From Prototheca cutis (Eukaryota; Chlorophyta; Trebouxiophyceae; Chlorellales; Chlorellaceae), in assembly GCA_002897115.2 (NCBI GenBank), contig BCIH01000002.1:515400-579399 (forward strand): 64,000 bases of DNA. Reading direction: 5' to 3'. Of the stretch, positions 1-10,522 are shown one piece after another (within the stretch, counting starts at the first letter, position 1; each line of letters begins with the position of its first letter). The notes beneath the pieces are model-generated. The model did not search any database and was not told where the DNA came from. It saw only the letters and a program-made list of their open reading frames with translations. Made by a program: the position numbers and the translations under genes.

Positions 1-70
1 ATGGGGGGATGTTACATACACGAGTGCAGGAATTTGATCACATTATGCTCAGCCGTCGGGATTCTTGCAG

Positions 71-450
71 GCTCCCGTGGTTGCGGTGCTGGCATTTGGC
101 TGCTACCTGCTGGCCAGTCTGATCAAGGGCGTGCTCACCTTCCGCACCGTGCCTGAGGAGTCCGAATACCTGAAACAGGCACGCTGGGGGGGGGGGGGGT
201 GATTGTACGCGTGAGTGATATGCAAGGATGCGCCCGGAGTTTGCAGGGCTGCGTGGAGGTGCTGGGGGATTCAAACCCATGCTGCACCACCCTGCATGGT
301 AAGAGGCTCGGGGGATCACAAACCCCCCTTTCCTCAAAGAGCAGAGACACGCACAAAGCACAAGCACAAACACTAGAACCTGACATCTTTCTGCAGGACA
401 TCGCAAGGGCAAGAGCCGCACTGTCGCAGCTGGGCGTGCCCACTTCCTGA
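71..450 (+). CDS. DPM3: Dolichol-phosphate mannosyltransferase subunit 3 (DPM3), 3' part
   Basis: Two exons are visible, 71-178 and 397-450, encoding the last 53 residues. The upstream exon lies outside the window; bases 61-70 are an intron acceptor. DPM3 is the small ER-membrane subunit that tethers and stabilises the catalytic DPM1 subunit of dolichol-phosphate-mannose synthase, which supplies mannose for N-glycans and GPI anchors. The visible part has the end of a hydrophobic segment (VVAVLAFGCYLLASLI), then TFRTVPEESEYLKQ and the amphipathic tail DIARARAALSQLGVPTS, which matches the plant and animal DPM3 C-terminus. The intron 179-396 starts with GC, and the GC donor gives exactly the conserved Q-D-I junction. 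The stop is followed after only 20 nt by the ATG of the thioredoxin-PUB gene. Identification is by motif similarity; the N-terminus cannot be checked. Confidence 0.82.
186..199 (+). repeat. Poly-G tract (14 G) just inside the DPM3 intron
   Basis: A run of 14 G begins 7 nt after the GC donor of the DPM3 intron, on the sense strand. It is one of several donor-proximal G tracts in this window. Confidence 0.9.
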
Positions 451-470
451 AAAGAAGCATTTGTTGATCG

Positions 471-1638
471 ATGGCCGACCGCGACTATGCCGACGGCGGC
501 GTGCTGCAGCTGTCGGGTGGGCGGTCTGAGCTGGACGCAGTGCTGGCGGCGGCTTCCCGCCGGGGTCAGGCTGTGCTTGTCCAGTTTAGCGCGCAGTGGT
601 GCGGCCCTTGCCGCATGATGGTCCCCGTGGTCGCGGACGTTGCCCGGCGGCACGCGTCTCGTCTGGCGGCGGTGAAGACCGACATCGAGGCCACGCCGGC
701 CAACCAGGCGCTAGCCGCCGAGCTGCGTGTGCAGTCGCTGCCCACATTCCAGGTTTATGTCAGCGGACGCCTAGTCGACAGCTTGCGTGGCGCCGACCGG
801 GCCGGGCTGGAGCGACTGGTCCAATCTGCACTCACCACGGCCGGCCCGCCGCGGCGGCCGGGCGACATGGCCCGACGGTTGGCCGTGCAGCTGGCCAGGG
901 TCAAGACGGCTGCGCCCGCGCCCGAGTTCATGGAGGCCGTGCGCACGCTGCTCCGGTTTGTGGGTAACGTGTTGGGGCAGCCNACGGAGCCCAAGTTCCG
1001 CCGCGTCAAGGCTGCCAACGCGGCCTTTTCTGCCAAGGCATGTCTGGTCTGTGTGGAGGCTGTTTGTTGTGTGGATTAGGATTTTTTGAGATTGTGCAGG
1101 GCGCTTGATGATTTGGGAAGAAGACCGTCGCCCACGTTCTGAATCCATGCAGCTGGGTCGGTGGCCCGGTGGCATAGAGGCCATGGAGGCCATCGGATTC
1201 AACCGCCGGGAGGAGGCGGCAGAGGTGGTGCTGGTCATGGACGACGTGCCAGAGGAGCTCGGTACCGTGAGAGACCTCCTGGAAGCCGCCATGCGCGGAT
1301 CCGGCCAGACCGCTGGGGCGGGGACGGCGGCGGGGGGGGCTGCAGGTGCAGCGGCACAAACCGCACCGGCAGTGCCATCAACAGCTGCGGCGAATTCGAA
1401 TGCAAGGCCGACCGACCCGGACACCACGGCGCCAGCTGTCGGTGGAAACGAGGCCACAGAGGCTTCGAGCGCCGATGCTTCCGGAGCGGCGCCGCAACCC
1501 GCACCCGCTGCACCCACAGCCGACGACGCGGCGCCCAGCCCTGCAGCGCTCACCTCGGACCAGAGTCGGGTGGCGGCCCTCATGGCCCGGGCTCTGGCAG
1601 ACATGTTCCAGGCTGGAGGTCCCGAGAACCGCCCGTGA
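471..1638 (+). CDS. Thioredoxin domain protein with C-terminal PUB domain
   Basis: Two exons, 471-1037 and 1153-1638, encode 350 residues. Residues about 10-105 form a thioredoxin fold with the intact active site WCGPC (near residues 43-47) and the cis-proline region SLPTFQVY. Residues about 160-245 read as a PUB domain (FRRVKAANAAFSAK joined to LGRWPGGIEAMEAIGF). PUB domains bind the C-terminal tail of the p97/CDC48 segregase. The tail is Ala/Pro/Thr-rich and low complexity, ending in a short helix (SRVAALMARALADMFQ). The intron 1038-1152 uses a GC donor; this choice keeps the N-x(13)-G spacing of the PUB domain, whereas the nearest GT donor adds three residues. ATG 471 is the first ATG after the DPM3 stop, and the next Met lies past the active site, so it is the only plausible start. 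The role is inferred: a p97-linked redox protein, probably cytosolic. The N at 983 falls in the third position of a Pro codon. Confidence 0.85.
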
Positions 1639-1763
1639 TGTCCGACTGCGCGTCTGACTGGTGGAGCGCCCCGTCCCCTGCTGGGTCCCGGCGCTCCGTT
1701 GATTGTGCCCAATCTGCCCCGCTCCCCCCTGCCCAATGCCTTACACCTGATGATCAGCTGTGC

Positions 1764-1768
1764 TTACA
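1764..1768 (-). terminator. TGTAA polyadenylation signal for bL36m
   Basis: TGTAA on the minus strand, 68 nt beyond the bL36m stop. TGTAA is the usual green-algal polyadenylation signal. A second copy lies at 1741-1745. Confidence 0.5.
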
Positions 1769-1835
1769 AGTGCTGTATGGTACACAAGGGTGCTTCGCAG
1801 CAGGGGTCAAGGTGCAACGCGTTACTGCCTCACAG

Positions 1836-2234
1836 TCACTGCCTCAGGCTCTGCAGCCAGGTCCTGACGCCAATGGAGGCCGAGCCCTCCATGAACCCGG
1901 ACGGGGGNCCGGCAACGCTCGCCTCCGTCGCAGCCTCCGTGTGGTACCCCTGCCGCTGCTTGTGCTGCATTGATGGGAAGGATGCAGTTGGAGCGCCGTG
2001 GACCGGGCCCGGCGACGGGCAGCACGCTGCCACACCAGCCAAACTGCGTGCCTGGGTGGCGATAATGCCATGCGCACCTCGCCAGACGCACGCCTCTCCC
2101 CCGCCCGCAACGCATGCATGCGGATCGACACCACATACCTTTGGGTTCTCCTTGCACACGATGAACACCTTGCCCCGGCGCTTGACGACCCGGCAGGCGT
2201 CGCACATCTTCTTCACAGACGCCCGCACCTTCAT
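1836..2234 (-). CDS. Organellar-type ribosomal protein bL36 (probably mitochondrial)
   Basis: Two exons, 2234-2139 and 1964-1836, encode 74 residues. The first 38 are a complete bacterial-type L36: it starts [20 protein letters not shown], then reads [12 protein letters not shown], and HKQRQG after the intron. The four zinc ligands are present (C11, C14, C27, H33; spacing C-x2-C-x12-C-x5-H). bL36 is the last small protein of the bacterial-type large subunit, near the peptidyl transferase region. A further 36 residues ([12 protein letters not shown] onward) have no counterpart in bacterial L36. No separate targeting presequence is present, but the basic N-terminus could act as one. Plastid rpl36 is normally plastid-encoded in green algae, so a nuclear intron-containing copy suggests a mitochondrial product (inference). 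It starts head-to-head with PYROXD1, 295 nt apart. Confidence 0.88.
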   Translation of the reverse strand: MKVRASVKKMCDACRVVKRRGKVFIVCKENPKVCGVDPHACVAGGGEACVWRGAHGIIATQARSLAGVAACCPSPGPVHGAPTASFPSMQHKQRQGYHTEAATEASVAXPPSGFMEGSASIGVRTWLQSLRQ

Positions 2235-2529
2235 GGCGCCTCAGTTTCTGACAGCACTTGTCTCACACAGAATGCTGTACTTTGAAAAGAAATGAGAATG
2301 CCTTTTCCTTGTCTGCGATTCAATCAGGACAAGACGATGCGCAGTTGTAGCTCGAGGCCAGGACGAACTGCTGCGGGTTGTGGTGGCCTTCCAAAAATGC
2401 ACAAGCATGCCGACACATGACTTCTGCGATAGTCTTACGTCCTGGCCATTCGCAAAGACACCTCAATGGCATACTCGGCATACTGTGTTGACACATAAGA
2501 TAAACTGCACGCATATGGCAATCGGCTAG

Positions 2530-5232
2530 ATGCGCTACGTAGTGGTCGGGGGCGGCGTGGCAGGTGTCAGCTGTGCCTATGAGCTCACCAGGCTCTGCCC
2601 CGACGACACCGTGACCCTCATCGCCGCTTCATCAAGCGTCAAGGCAAGCAGGCTTTTTGTTCATGCACCTCTGTTGGCACAGTCAGAATCCTGTTTGAAC
2701 ATCGTTCTAGGAAATAAACACACGGACGCCTGCATGCACCCATTTTCCCTTCCAGTTTGCTGACGTGAGGAGGCGCATCACTGCCCACATAGAGGAGACG
2801 CGTCGTAAGCCATGGTTGTGGCTGGAGAGTCATCGTTGTGGACATGTAGCCACACATGGATACATGTGGAGGAGCATTGTAAAGATGGCTGCAGGTCACT
2901 GCACAACAACCCCATACCCTTTTCTTGCCATAAACCCTCCTTGCAGTCCAGGAGATTTCTCTGACAGATGACCCGATCCCCGCCAACCTGCGACCCATCC
3001 TTGGAGTCGTCAGTGGTTTGGATGTGGAGAACAAGGTGATGGCCGGGAGATGGGACGAGAGGGGGATCAAATTTTTTGTGCATGCATGCAGAAATGCGTG
3101 CATGTCCTTGAAACCTTGGAATAATCTGGCTTGCCTCGTGCGAGAACAGTGTCCTGAAGTGACGCTCCTATGCATTTTTGCACGCAGGCACTGCACCTGT
3201 GCGATGGGAGGACAGTGGCCTATGACAAGCTCTGCATTGCCACGGGAGCGGTGCCGATAGAGCTGCCTGGTGCTCAGGGCAATGACAGGGTGGTGTGTCT
3301 GCGGGATGCCGAGAGCATCGGCCGCCTGTCAGACAGGCTCGATCACTCACACCGTGTGGCCATCGTGGGCAATGGCGGAATTGCTCTGGAACTCGTGTAC
3401 GTGATTGGAGCATTGGGACAGGGGTTGGGGGATAGGTAGATGTCGGAGTCATGGTTTACCCGTCCACAAGCAGACGCTGTTGTGATGGGCTGCATGGCAC
3501 AGCTGGCTGCGTATACTCAATGGCATGCCATTCTCTGGGGCTGCTGAACGTCTCCCATCCTTGCTCATCTTCCCGACATGCAGGCATGCGCTCGGCGGGC
3601 TGGATGTGACGTGGGTCGTGCGGCACGGGCACATCGGCGATGCTTTCTTCGACGCAGATGCCGCCGAGTTCCTGCTGGGGTGCCTGACAGCTGGCAGGCG
3701 CAGTGGGGGTGCTGGAGCAGCTGGTGTGGATTTGGCGCAAGAGAGCTCGAGTGTTGACGGAAGTTCGACTCCCTTGACGAAGAAACCGAGAACCGAGCGC
3801 GAGTCCAAGGGGCATGAATGCTGCTCTCATGACGCCATTGGCAACACTGCGGGCAGCGCTCGCACAACGCCACCAGGGAAGGCCTCACCTGCCCAGGCGG
3901 AAAGTTTTTCGCCCAGTGGGCATGCGCTGGGTCCCACCTGGATCAAACGCCTGCGTGCCCAGCTGCAGGCCAGCGGCGGCAAACTTGAAATTCAACGTGG
4001 CGTCGAGGTTGTTTCAATCAGTCCCACGCCCATCAGCGACGATGACAACAAGCCGTTGCCCCGAGTGCTGCTCAGGCTCTCCAATGGTGCTAGCCTGGCA
4101 GTGGACTTGGTCGTTGCCGCACTCGGCGTACGGCCCTGCACTGATTTTTTGCGTGGCATTCCCGGACTGAAACTCGCGCCTGCTGGCGGCGTGGTCGTTG
4201 ACGACCGGCTGCAGAGCAGCGCTCGGGATGTCTATGCGGCAGGGGACGCCTGTGCTGCTACGGCTTTCGAGACCAGCGGGGCGCCCTGGTTCCAAATGCG
4301 TCTCTGGACGCAGGTGGGCGCGTGTGGGGGGGGCCGGGGCGAGCGGGGGCAGGCGCGGGCGCTTGGCGGTTCAGGTTCTAGCTTACACTCGTGGTGCAGT
4401 GCATGGCGATGGACGGTGCAAAGGAAGAACGTGTCTGTAGTAATGTTGCCCATCCCAGTTCAGACCAAGCCAAGCCTCTTCCTCACAGCCCGCCTCCACT
4501 TCCAGGCACGGAGCCAAGGCATCTATGCCGCGCATGCAATGGTGGGCATGGAAGAAAGCACGGGAGTGGGCATGGCCTTTGAGTTGTTTACTCACGTCAC
4601 CTTTTTTGGGGGGCACCGTGTCATCCTGCTGGGAAGGTACAACGGTCAAGGACTGGAGGAAGAAAGCGAGACCGACCTGGTATCTTTTTCCAGGGCCGAG
4701 GCCCCAGATCACAAGGTCTGGCTGTTGGGGTTGTTGCCGGGTAGTGACTGGGTGGGTGGGTTTCTCTGGTTTGTTCGTGGCGTGGGCTGGCAAGTGCTGC
4801 AGGTGCTTTGGCCTGTACCTCCAACAATCCCCAGTGAAGCCACGAGGAACACACCTATATCTTCTGACCCAACGACCTTCTCACCAATAAACCAAGCAGG
4901 GACAGCACGGGACCTTTGTACGGCTGCTGCTCTTGCGGGGCAAGGTGCAGGGCGCTGTGCTGATAGGAGAGACAGGTGTGTTGGGATTTAGGGTTTTGGG
5001 TCCCCAGAGGAGCCCGTGTCTGTCTACCTGGGTGGTGGTGTACAAGGAGAGCGGAGCAGGTGTGCTGCATGCAAGAACCCCTTGCCCACCCTGCTCGTAG
5101 CCAAACTAACATTGCCACCATGTAGGACTGGAAGAGGCGGTGGAGCACCTGATCCTGGATCAACTTGATGTGGGACAGTATGGGCCCAGTCTGCTTGACC
5201 CCGACTTTGAACTTGACCACGTCTTTGACTGA
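2530..5232 (+). CDS. PYROXD1: Pyridine nucleotide-disulfide oxidoreductase domain protein 1 (PYROXD1)
   Basis: Eight exons (2530-2643, 2756-2804, 2947-3035, 3188-3396, 3584-4313, 4506-4715, 4900-4975, 5126-5232) give 527 residues, all in frame. The FAD-binding Rossmann motif is at the N-terminus (VVVGGGVAGVSCAYEL), the NAD(P)-binding motif is VAIVGNGGIALELV, and the second FAD motif is DVYAAGDACAA. Family blocks GDAFFDADAAEFL, ALGPTWIKRL, FELFTHVTFF, VQGAVLIGET and the end LDPDFELDHVFD are conserved. As in the family there is no CxxxxC redox pair. Known role in animals: a nuclear and cytosolic flavoprotein that protects the RTCB tRNA ligase complex from oxidation. A roughly 90-residue variable insert between the two domains carries a basic stretch (TKKPRTERESK) that could be a nuclear signal. 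The first intron (2644-2755) is GC-AG. The call is firm; the role in algae is inferred. Confidence 0.93.
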
Positions 5233-5485
5233 CCCTCTTTTTGCTTGGGCCATGCATCTGGATCCTTCACAGACAACCCCAGTGCTTCCCTCATGTGCAC
5301 AGTTCATTTTCAGTTTTGTGGAAAGTTCATTAAGAGGAAAGAAAGAAAAGTTAGGTTTCATAGTAGGGAGGGACCCTGCTGGCCCAAGCAACGCCTCGTC
5401 AGGTTGCCGTCTTGGCAAAACGACCGGGGGCTACAGCCTATCAGAGCCCCCTGGCACGCCCATCTCTCCCTCACACCCCGTCAAA

Positions 5486-8400
5486 TCACGACACTCCGGG
5501 ACTGTTCGAAAATGTTGCGGCTGGGATACCTCTTCGCATGGGCGAATCGGTGCTGGAACACGACGGTTCTGATGTCACTGTCCTTGACCTGCAATACAGT
5601 AATGATGGGGCCGATGGGGGTGGGGCGTGAATGTTCATTCCGTGCCTTGCAGGACGAGGGACGGATGCTGAGGTGGTGGTCATGGGATTCCAAAGGCCAC
5701 CCACTGCCCCATCCCATGGAGCAATGGGACCCACAATCCCCCGCTCCCAAACTCACAGTTGGCTGGGCGAGGGAGGGCAGGGGGCGTGTGGGTGGAACCT
5801 GCGCAGGTGAATGCGCACCGACTCCAGGGACAAACCCACGGCCGCTCCACACTCAGGGCAGGCCTTGAGTCCGGGTTTGCTCCTCTTCGCCTGGGAGTGT
5901 TTGTGGTGGGGAAGAGTGTGGTGCTACGATGCTGTTCAACTGGCGGCACCCACATGTAGAAAAACTAGCCCACCCCTCTCCATGCACGGGCATGCACACA
6001 TATGCGCACCCACCCAACGCCGACACCTCCGAAACCCAACAGTAATCTCACTTTAACGGTGCGCTGGCCAAACAGGGCTTCCTCCATTTTCAGCAGGGAC
6101 GCCATGTACCCGGCATTCGGCGCAGCCTCCGGGCGCAGCCGGTGCAGAAACCTGAGGCTCTTGCGCAGGCTCCAGCTCTTGCTCCGCATCATCCAAGCCA
6201 GTATCTTTATTATGTTTTAGTTTGGTGGGGCGTGGGGTGCGAGTTGGTCATTGAGGGGAAGGAGTTTGTCGTCGAGATGACCCAAACATGCACATGGCAC
6301 CTTGCCCCCCCCCCCCCCCCCAAAAAAAGGAAATAAACCTCTACCCCTCATACGAATTGCAGCACCAGCACAACAGAACAAAAGAGCCCTCACCAGGCTG
6401 CAACTGCGGCTGCGGCCCGCGTGGCAATGCACGAGAACCGTGCCACCGTTCGTGAGGGCGGCATCGATAAAATCGGCGGCCGCTTCGCAGTGCGGGAGGA
6501 TGTCCTCCTCCTCAACGTCCCGCAGCGGGCACCGCAGAAGCCCGACATGCAGCGTAGCATCCGGTCCCAGCAGGTCTTCGGTGGCGTTGACCACGTGGGT
6601 GATGCCCAGATGGCGCAGTGTGTGGGTGCTGGATGCGGCCACTGCATCGCCCAAGTAAAGCCCTGGCAGCAGACGCAGGGGCCGAGCCGAAGCCCGTGCC
6701 ACCGCCAGCACCCGCAGTCGCTGCAGCATGTGCTCCAGCCGGACTTTGAGCTCGTACACGTCCACCACAGGCCGCACACCGTCAAGAAAACCCGTCGTCA
6801 GCAGCGGACCTGGGTACGACCGCTTACGTTGCCACTCGTCCACTGCTCCACGAAGTTCCTGGCCTGCACCATTTGTGTGTTGCGGTTTTGCATGCATGGA
6901 TAGATAAATGTGTATCTCACCCAACAATCCCTCCCATTAAAATCACACACAAACACAGCAGGCCCCCCCCCCCCCCCCCCCCCACCCACCCCCAAAATAA
7001 CACACATGCACACATACACACCCCGTTCACGGAAGATGGCACGCCAGGCGGCAGATTTGCGACTGACAGTGAGGTTGCTCTGTGCTTCTGCGTTGATTTG
7101 TCGAATCTTCTGCGTGGTCAGGCCCACGTCGGCCGAGGGGGATTCGGGTACAAACCCGGAGCTGCGGCGGTGCGGACTGGGGGTCGGGGAACCGAGCGAT
7201 GGCAGAACGAAACTGCGATGCCCACCCGGCGTGTGCGCAGGTGGTGTGGGGGTTCCGGCGGCATGTGCGCCGCCTGGGGCTGTCGTTGTGGCGGCCATCA
7301 TTGGAGCAACGACAGGCGAGTGGCCTGCTGTGCTGGCGCCACTGCCGGCAGGGGTGACGTGACCAAACTGGCCCGTGGCGACAGCGCCACTGGCACCGAG
7401 GGGGGTTCCAGCAGGCGCACCCCCCCGTCCTGCTGGCTCGCTGTTCCGGCGGCCAGCGTCGTCGGCGCCAGAACAAGTGCCGGACACAATGTTGCTGGTC
7501 AGCGGTACCGGGGGCCCCACTTTACCACTGGGCCGCGTGCCAGTCAGCGCCTCCTCCATGTCTGCCAGGAACTCATCGATCCAGTCGCGAGTGACGTCAA
7601 ACATCATTTCAAACAGGCCCTTGACCGCACTCAGTGCCTCCAGTGCTGCCCGGAAACCCTGTCATGATGGGTTTTGGTGGTTGCCCACGTGAGAGCACTG
7701 AAGAGGGAGCTCGTTTGCGCTGCAAAGGGCGTTGTTTGTTTGTCCATACAAAGGGGAGGTAACCGGGGAGCAGCCACCCCAAGACGCTATGCTCTGCAAG
7801 CATGTCACCCGGCAAGGCAATCGACCTGCTGGAACTGTTCGATGGCCTGGTCATCCACGAGCTCCGCAGCAGTAGGAATGTGTCCCGCAAAGGTCAGCGC
7901 TTCCGTCAGCATCTGACCTGCCACGCCCGCATCGTTGAGTAGCAGCTCCGCCAGCCGTTCGCATGCCGCGTCCTGCAGGGTTGTGGGGGATGGATTGTTT
8001 GGTCAGCTGCATTGCCACGGGAGTACAGGGTCGGTGGTAGAACATCTTCACCAACAGGCACGGCAGCCGCCGTGCATCGCACCGGCGCTGTCCACCCGCC
8101 TTCGAAGTCAGCAACGGCATGGATCCCCACTCCCACCTCGGAGGACACCAGGCCGCCCGGCGGCCGGCGTTGGACCAGGGCGTCGATGGCGACCGGGCAC
8201 CCAGCCCAGCGACCAGACTGCGCCAGCAGTAGGTTCCCAGCATTTCCGCGCCAGCCCAGGGCCTGCACCGGCAGCCGGTCCGCGTTTCCCAACAGCATGT
8301 CCAGCGCCAGAATCCTGCTTGTTTGTCCCCGAGAAGTCGTGAAATGGCCCGGGGGAGGGGTTGTGTGGCGATGCAAATTGTTTCGGGCAGCTTCAGGGCA

Positions 8401-10029
8401 GCTTCCTTGACATCATGGCAGTGACCAACAGTCAGCATTGCCATGGCGCGGTCAATATCAGGCCCATTCCCGCATGCTCCTGCTTGCTCAAACCCTACTA
8501 GCGCCCATCCACACTCCCGTACCTGCCCAAGCCCTGTGTAATGGGTGTCACGGCGGCCCCACTTTCCTCATGCTTCTGCGGCTCGGACAAGGCCGTGGTC
8601 AAGCCCGGGCCGGGGACAAACTCCATGATCAGCACGCAGCTGCAATGATACGTGGTCGCTTTGTCGTCGTCAGCATTGTGGGGGGGTTGACCAGATTCAC
8701 ATCTATTTCTGACAGTGCAAGAAACTAGGCAGCAGCACCCACTCTCACGTTCCCCCACCCGAACAAGCAAACGGCTGGCCAATCGCAGCACTCTCACGAA
8801 TGACTCCCCTTCCCTCAGCAACCACCTGGTCCGCTGGAGCTCCGCCAGCAGCTCTGGGCACTGGGCCGAGAGGCGATCCGCGGCCCGGAGCAGGCGGCCC
8901 CACTCGGGCGCGGGCTGGTCGTCCTCGGCGTGGGCGTGCTGACGGAGGATGCGGGCGGCGGGGCAGGCCACGCCCACGTGTCGAGCGAGCTCTGCTGCAA
9001 ACAGCTCCGATTGGCACTGCAGCCGGCTGGGGGGCACCTTGAGCACCAGGCAACCGGGGAGACTGGCAGGCGGCGATGACTTTGGAGGGTGGGAGCACGT
9101 GGGCTTGGCGCTTGGGTTGGCGCTGATACCGTCACTGTCCTTGACGCCACCACTACCATCTGCACCGTCGTTCTTTCCTTCTTTACGAACACGTTCCCCG
9201 ACCTGTGCCACGATGTCGAGCACACTGCGCATGCGCTGGGGTCCGGCAATCTCGGTCAGCGCCGATGCCGCAGCCAGGTGCAGCGGCCACGCTGTTTGCT
9301 TTCCGGAGACCGTTGCTGGGACGGGGCAGCTGGGCGGCTGCACGGCGTCAAACAAGCAGAAGAAGACGGCGCCGCCAGAGTTGACCTCGAGGGCGCTGCA
9401 GCCGCGGGGGGAGGATGGCAGCACGTCGGGGCTGACCGTCCCGCTGGGAGGGTCCCGCAACTGTTCGGTGGGCATGCATCCTCTCAGCCGAGACCAATCC
9501 ACTTCGCCAGGACCTGCGTGCTTATATATGCATGTTTGTGAGGGGGCCGCGTGGATAGGGGTGGGGGCCCCACAGGGTCGGGGCAGGTCCGCGTCTCCAC
9601 CCCTCGCCAAAAAAAAGCCTTGCCTGTTCCCAGGGGCACTGCACGCAGCAGCAGATGCTTCAGGGCATCCGGCTCGTTTTCCAAGATCTTGCGTCTGGCA
9701 CTGGTGGGCGTGGCGCGGCGTTGGGTGAGGTAGCCGCCCTGGAGGCCCAAGCGAGGCGCCGCCTCGTGAAGGATTGCGGCCAGTTCCGCCGCATCGTCGG
9801 GGTGCTCGCCAAGCCATCTCCAAACCGAGGACTGCTGTGATGAGGCCAGGCCCTGTCGCATGCGTTGGTTTGGACTCTGGATAGCTGTGGAATTCGCCGT
9901 TCCTCGTGGCATGCAGCCACCCACCCTACGGAACCCCCTCACCTCCGATGGCAGGTGCTCTAACCCGTCGACTTGGAGCGCGCTCAACTGCAGCCTGGCC
10001 GCCTGGATCAGCACCTCATTTCGATCCAT
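5486..10029 (-). CDS. PHS1: PHS1-like tubulin kinase / dual-specificity phosphatase
   Basis: Eleven exons (10029-9943, 9834-9624, 9513-8826, 8639-8523, 8314-8056, 7972-7826, 7658-7022, 6863-6394, 6204-6052, 5890-5799, 5588-5486) join in frame to 987 residues. The first half is an actin-fragmin-kinase-like domain: LVLKVPPSRLQCQSELFAAE with the ATP-site Lys, and LLGNADRLP followed by GWRGNAGNLLLA for the catalytic loop. The second half is a dual-specificity phosphatase: LPGLYLGDAVAA, LRHLGITHVVNA, general-acid region LRDVEEEDI, and active site HCHAGRSRS (Cys-x5-Arg). A tail ACPECGAAVGLSLESVRIHL matches the zinc-knuckle-like end of Arabidopsis PHS1. In plants PHS1 phosphorylates alpha-tubulin under stress and restrains itself through its phosphatase domain. 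The third donor (8825) and the fifth donor (8055) had alternatives; I chose those that keep frame and family sequence. The last exon is the least certain. Confidence 0.88.
6305..6328 (-). repeat. T7G17 tract in a PHS1 intron
   Basis: The plus strand reads 17 C then 7 A; on the sense strand of PHS1 this is T7G17, about 65 nt after the donor at 6393. Confidence 0.9.
6963..6983 (-). repeat. Poly-G tract (21 G on the sense strand) in a PHS1 intron
   Basis: Twenty-one C on the plus strand, so G21 on the PHS1 sense strand, about 40 nt after the donor at 7021. Confidence 0.9.
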
Positions 10030-10522
10030 ACAGATTTCGAAACAGTGATGAATATTGTGAGTGGACTCAGAATGCCATCATGACTACAAAGCTGAAGAGT
10101 TTGGGTGCTGGAACAAGTGATCCAGTCATAACACAAGCCGCAGTGCTTCCTGTCTGGTCATGGATAATGCCACAAAAGTCATCATTGAAATGATGTGCAT
10201 TGACAGGATAGCGGGGGCTGTCGCTAGGGATGGTTCCTTTCTGCATTTTAGGGCTCTGGGAGTCGAGCTGTTGGGCAGCCGGGAACGTCCATCAGGTGGG
10301 CTGCGATCTGAGAGCGGGCGCCGTGTCTGAAACATGCTCCAGATCACCAGAGATCCTTGGCTGCTTCACTGTGCATATAATAATTGCAGTTGCTTACTAT
10401 TCAGGTGAAGCAGCCTTCTCGCATTCCCATCTTCCCGTGATCACATCCGGCGTCTTGCCGCCAGTGGGCTGCTGAAGGGCTGGACTCTCACTGCATGGCG
10501 CTGGCCGTGCGCTCATGACCAC
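10030..10522. promoter_or_regulatory. Divergent promoter region between PHS1 and DYM
   Basis: The 493 bp between the start codons of PHS1 (-) and dymeclin (+) hold no gene I can support. The stretch is less GC-rich than the flanking exons and contains an AT-rich patch (ATATAATAATTG near 10375-10386) that could serve as a promoter element or 5' UTR intron end. Shared promoter function is inferred from the head-to-head layout. Confidence 0.45.

Noticed and set aside
38..653. Minus-strand frames over DPM3 and thioredoxin
   Set aside because: Antisense shadows of GC-rich exons without start context or similarity.
4593..4620. Another T6G6 motif near 4605
   Set aside because: It codes for conserved Phe-Phe-Gly-Gly in PYROXD1 exon 6, so it is not an intronic tract.
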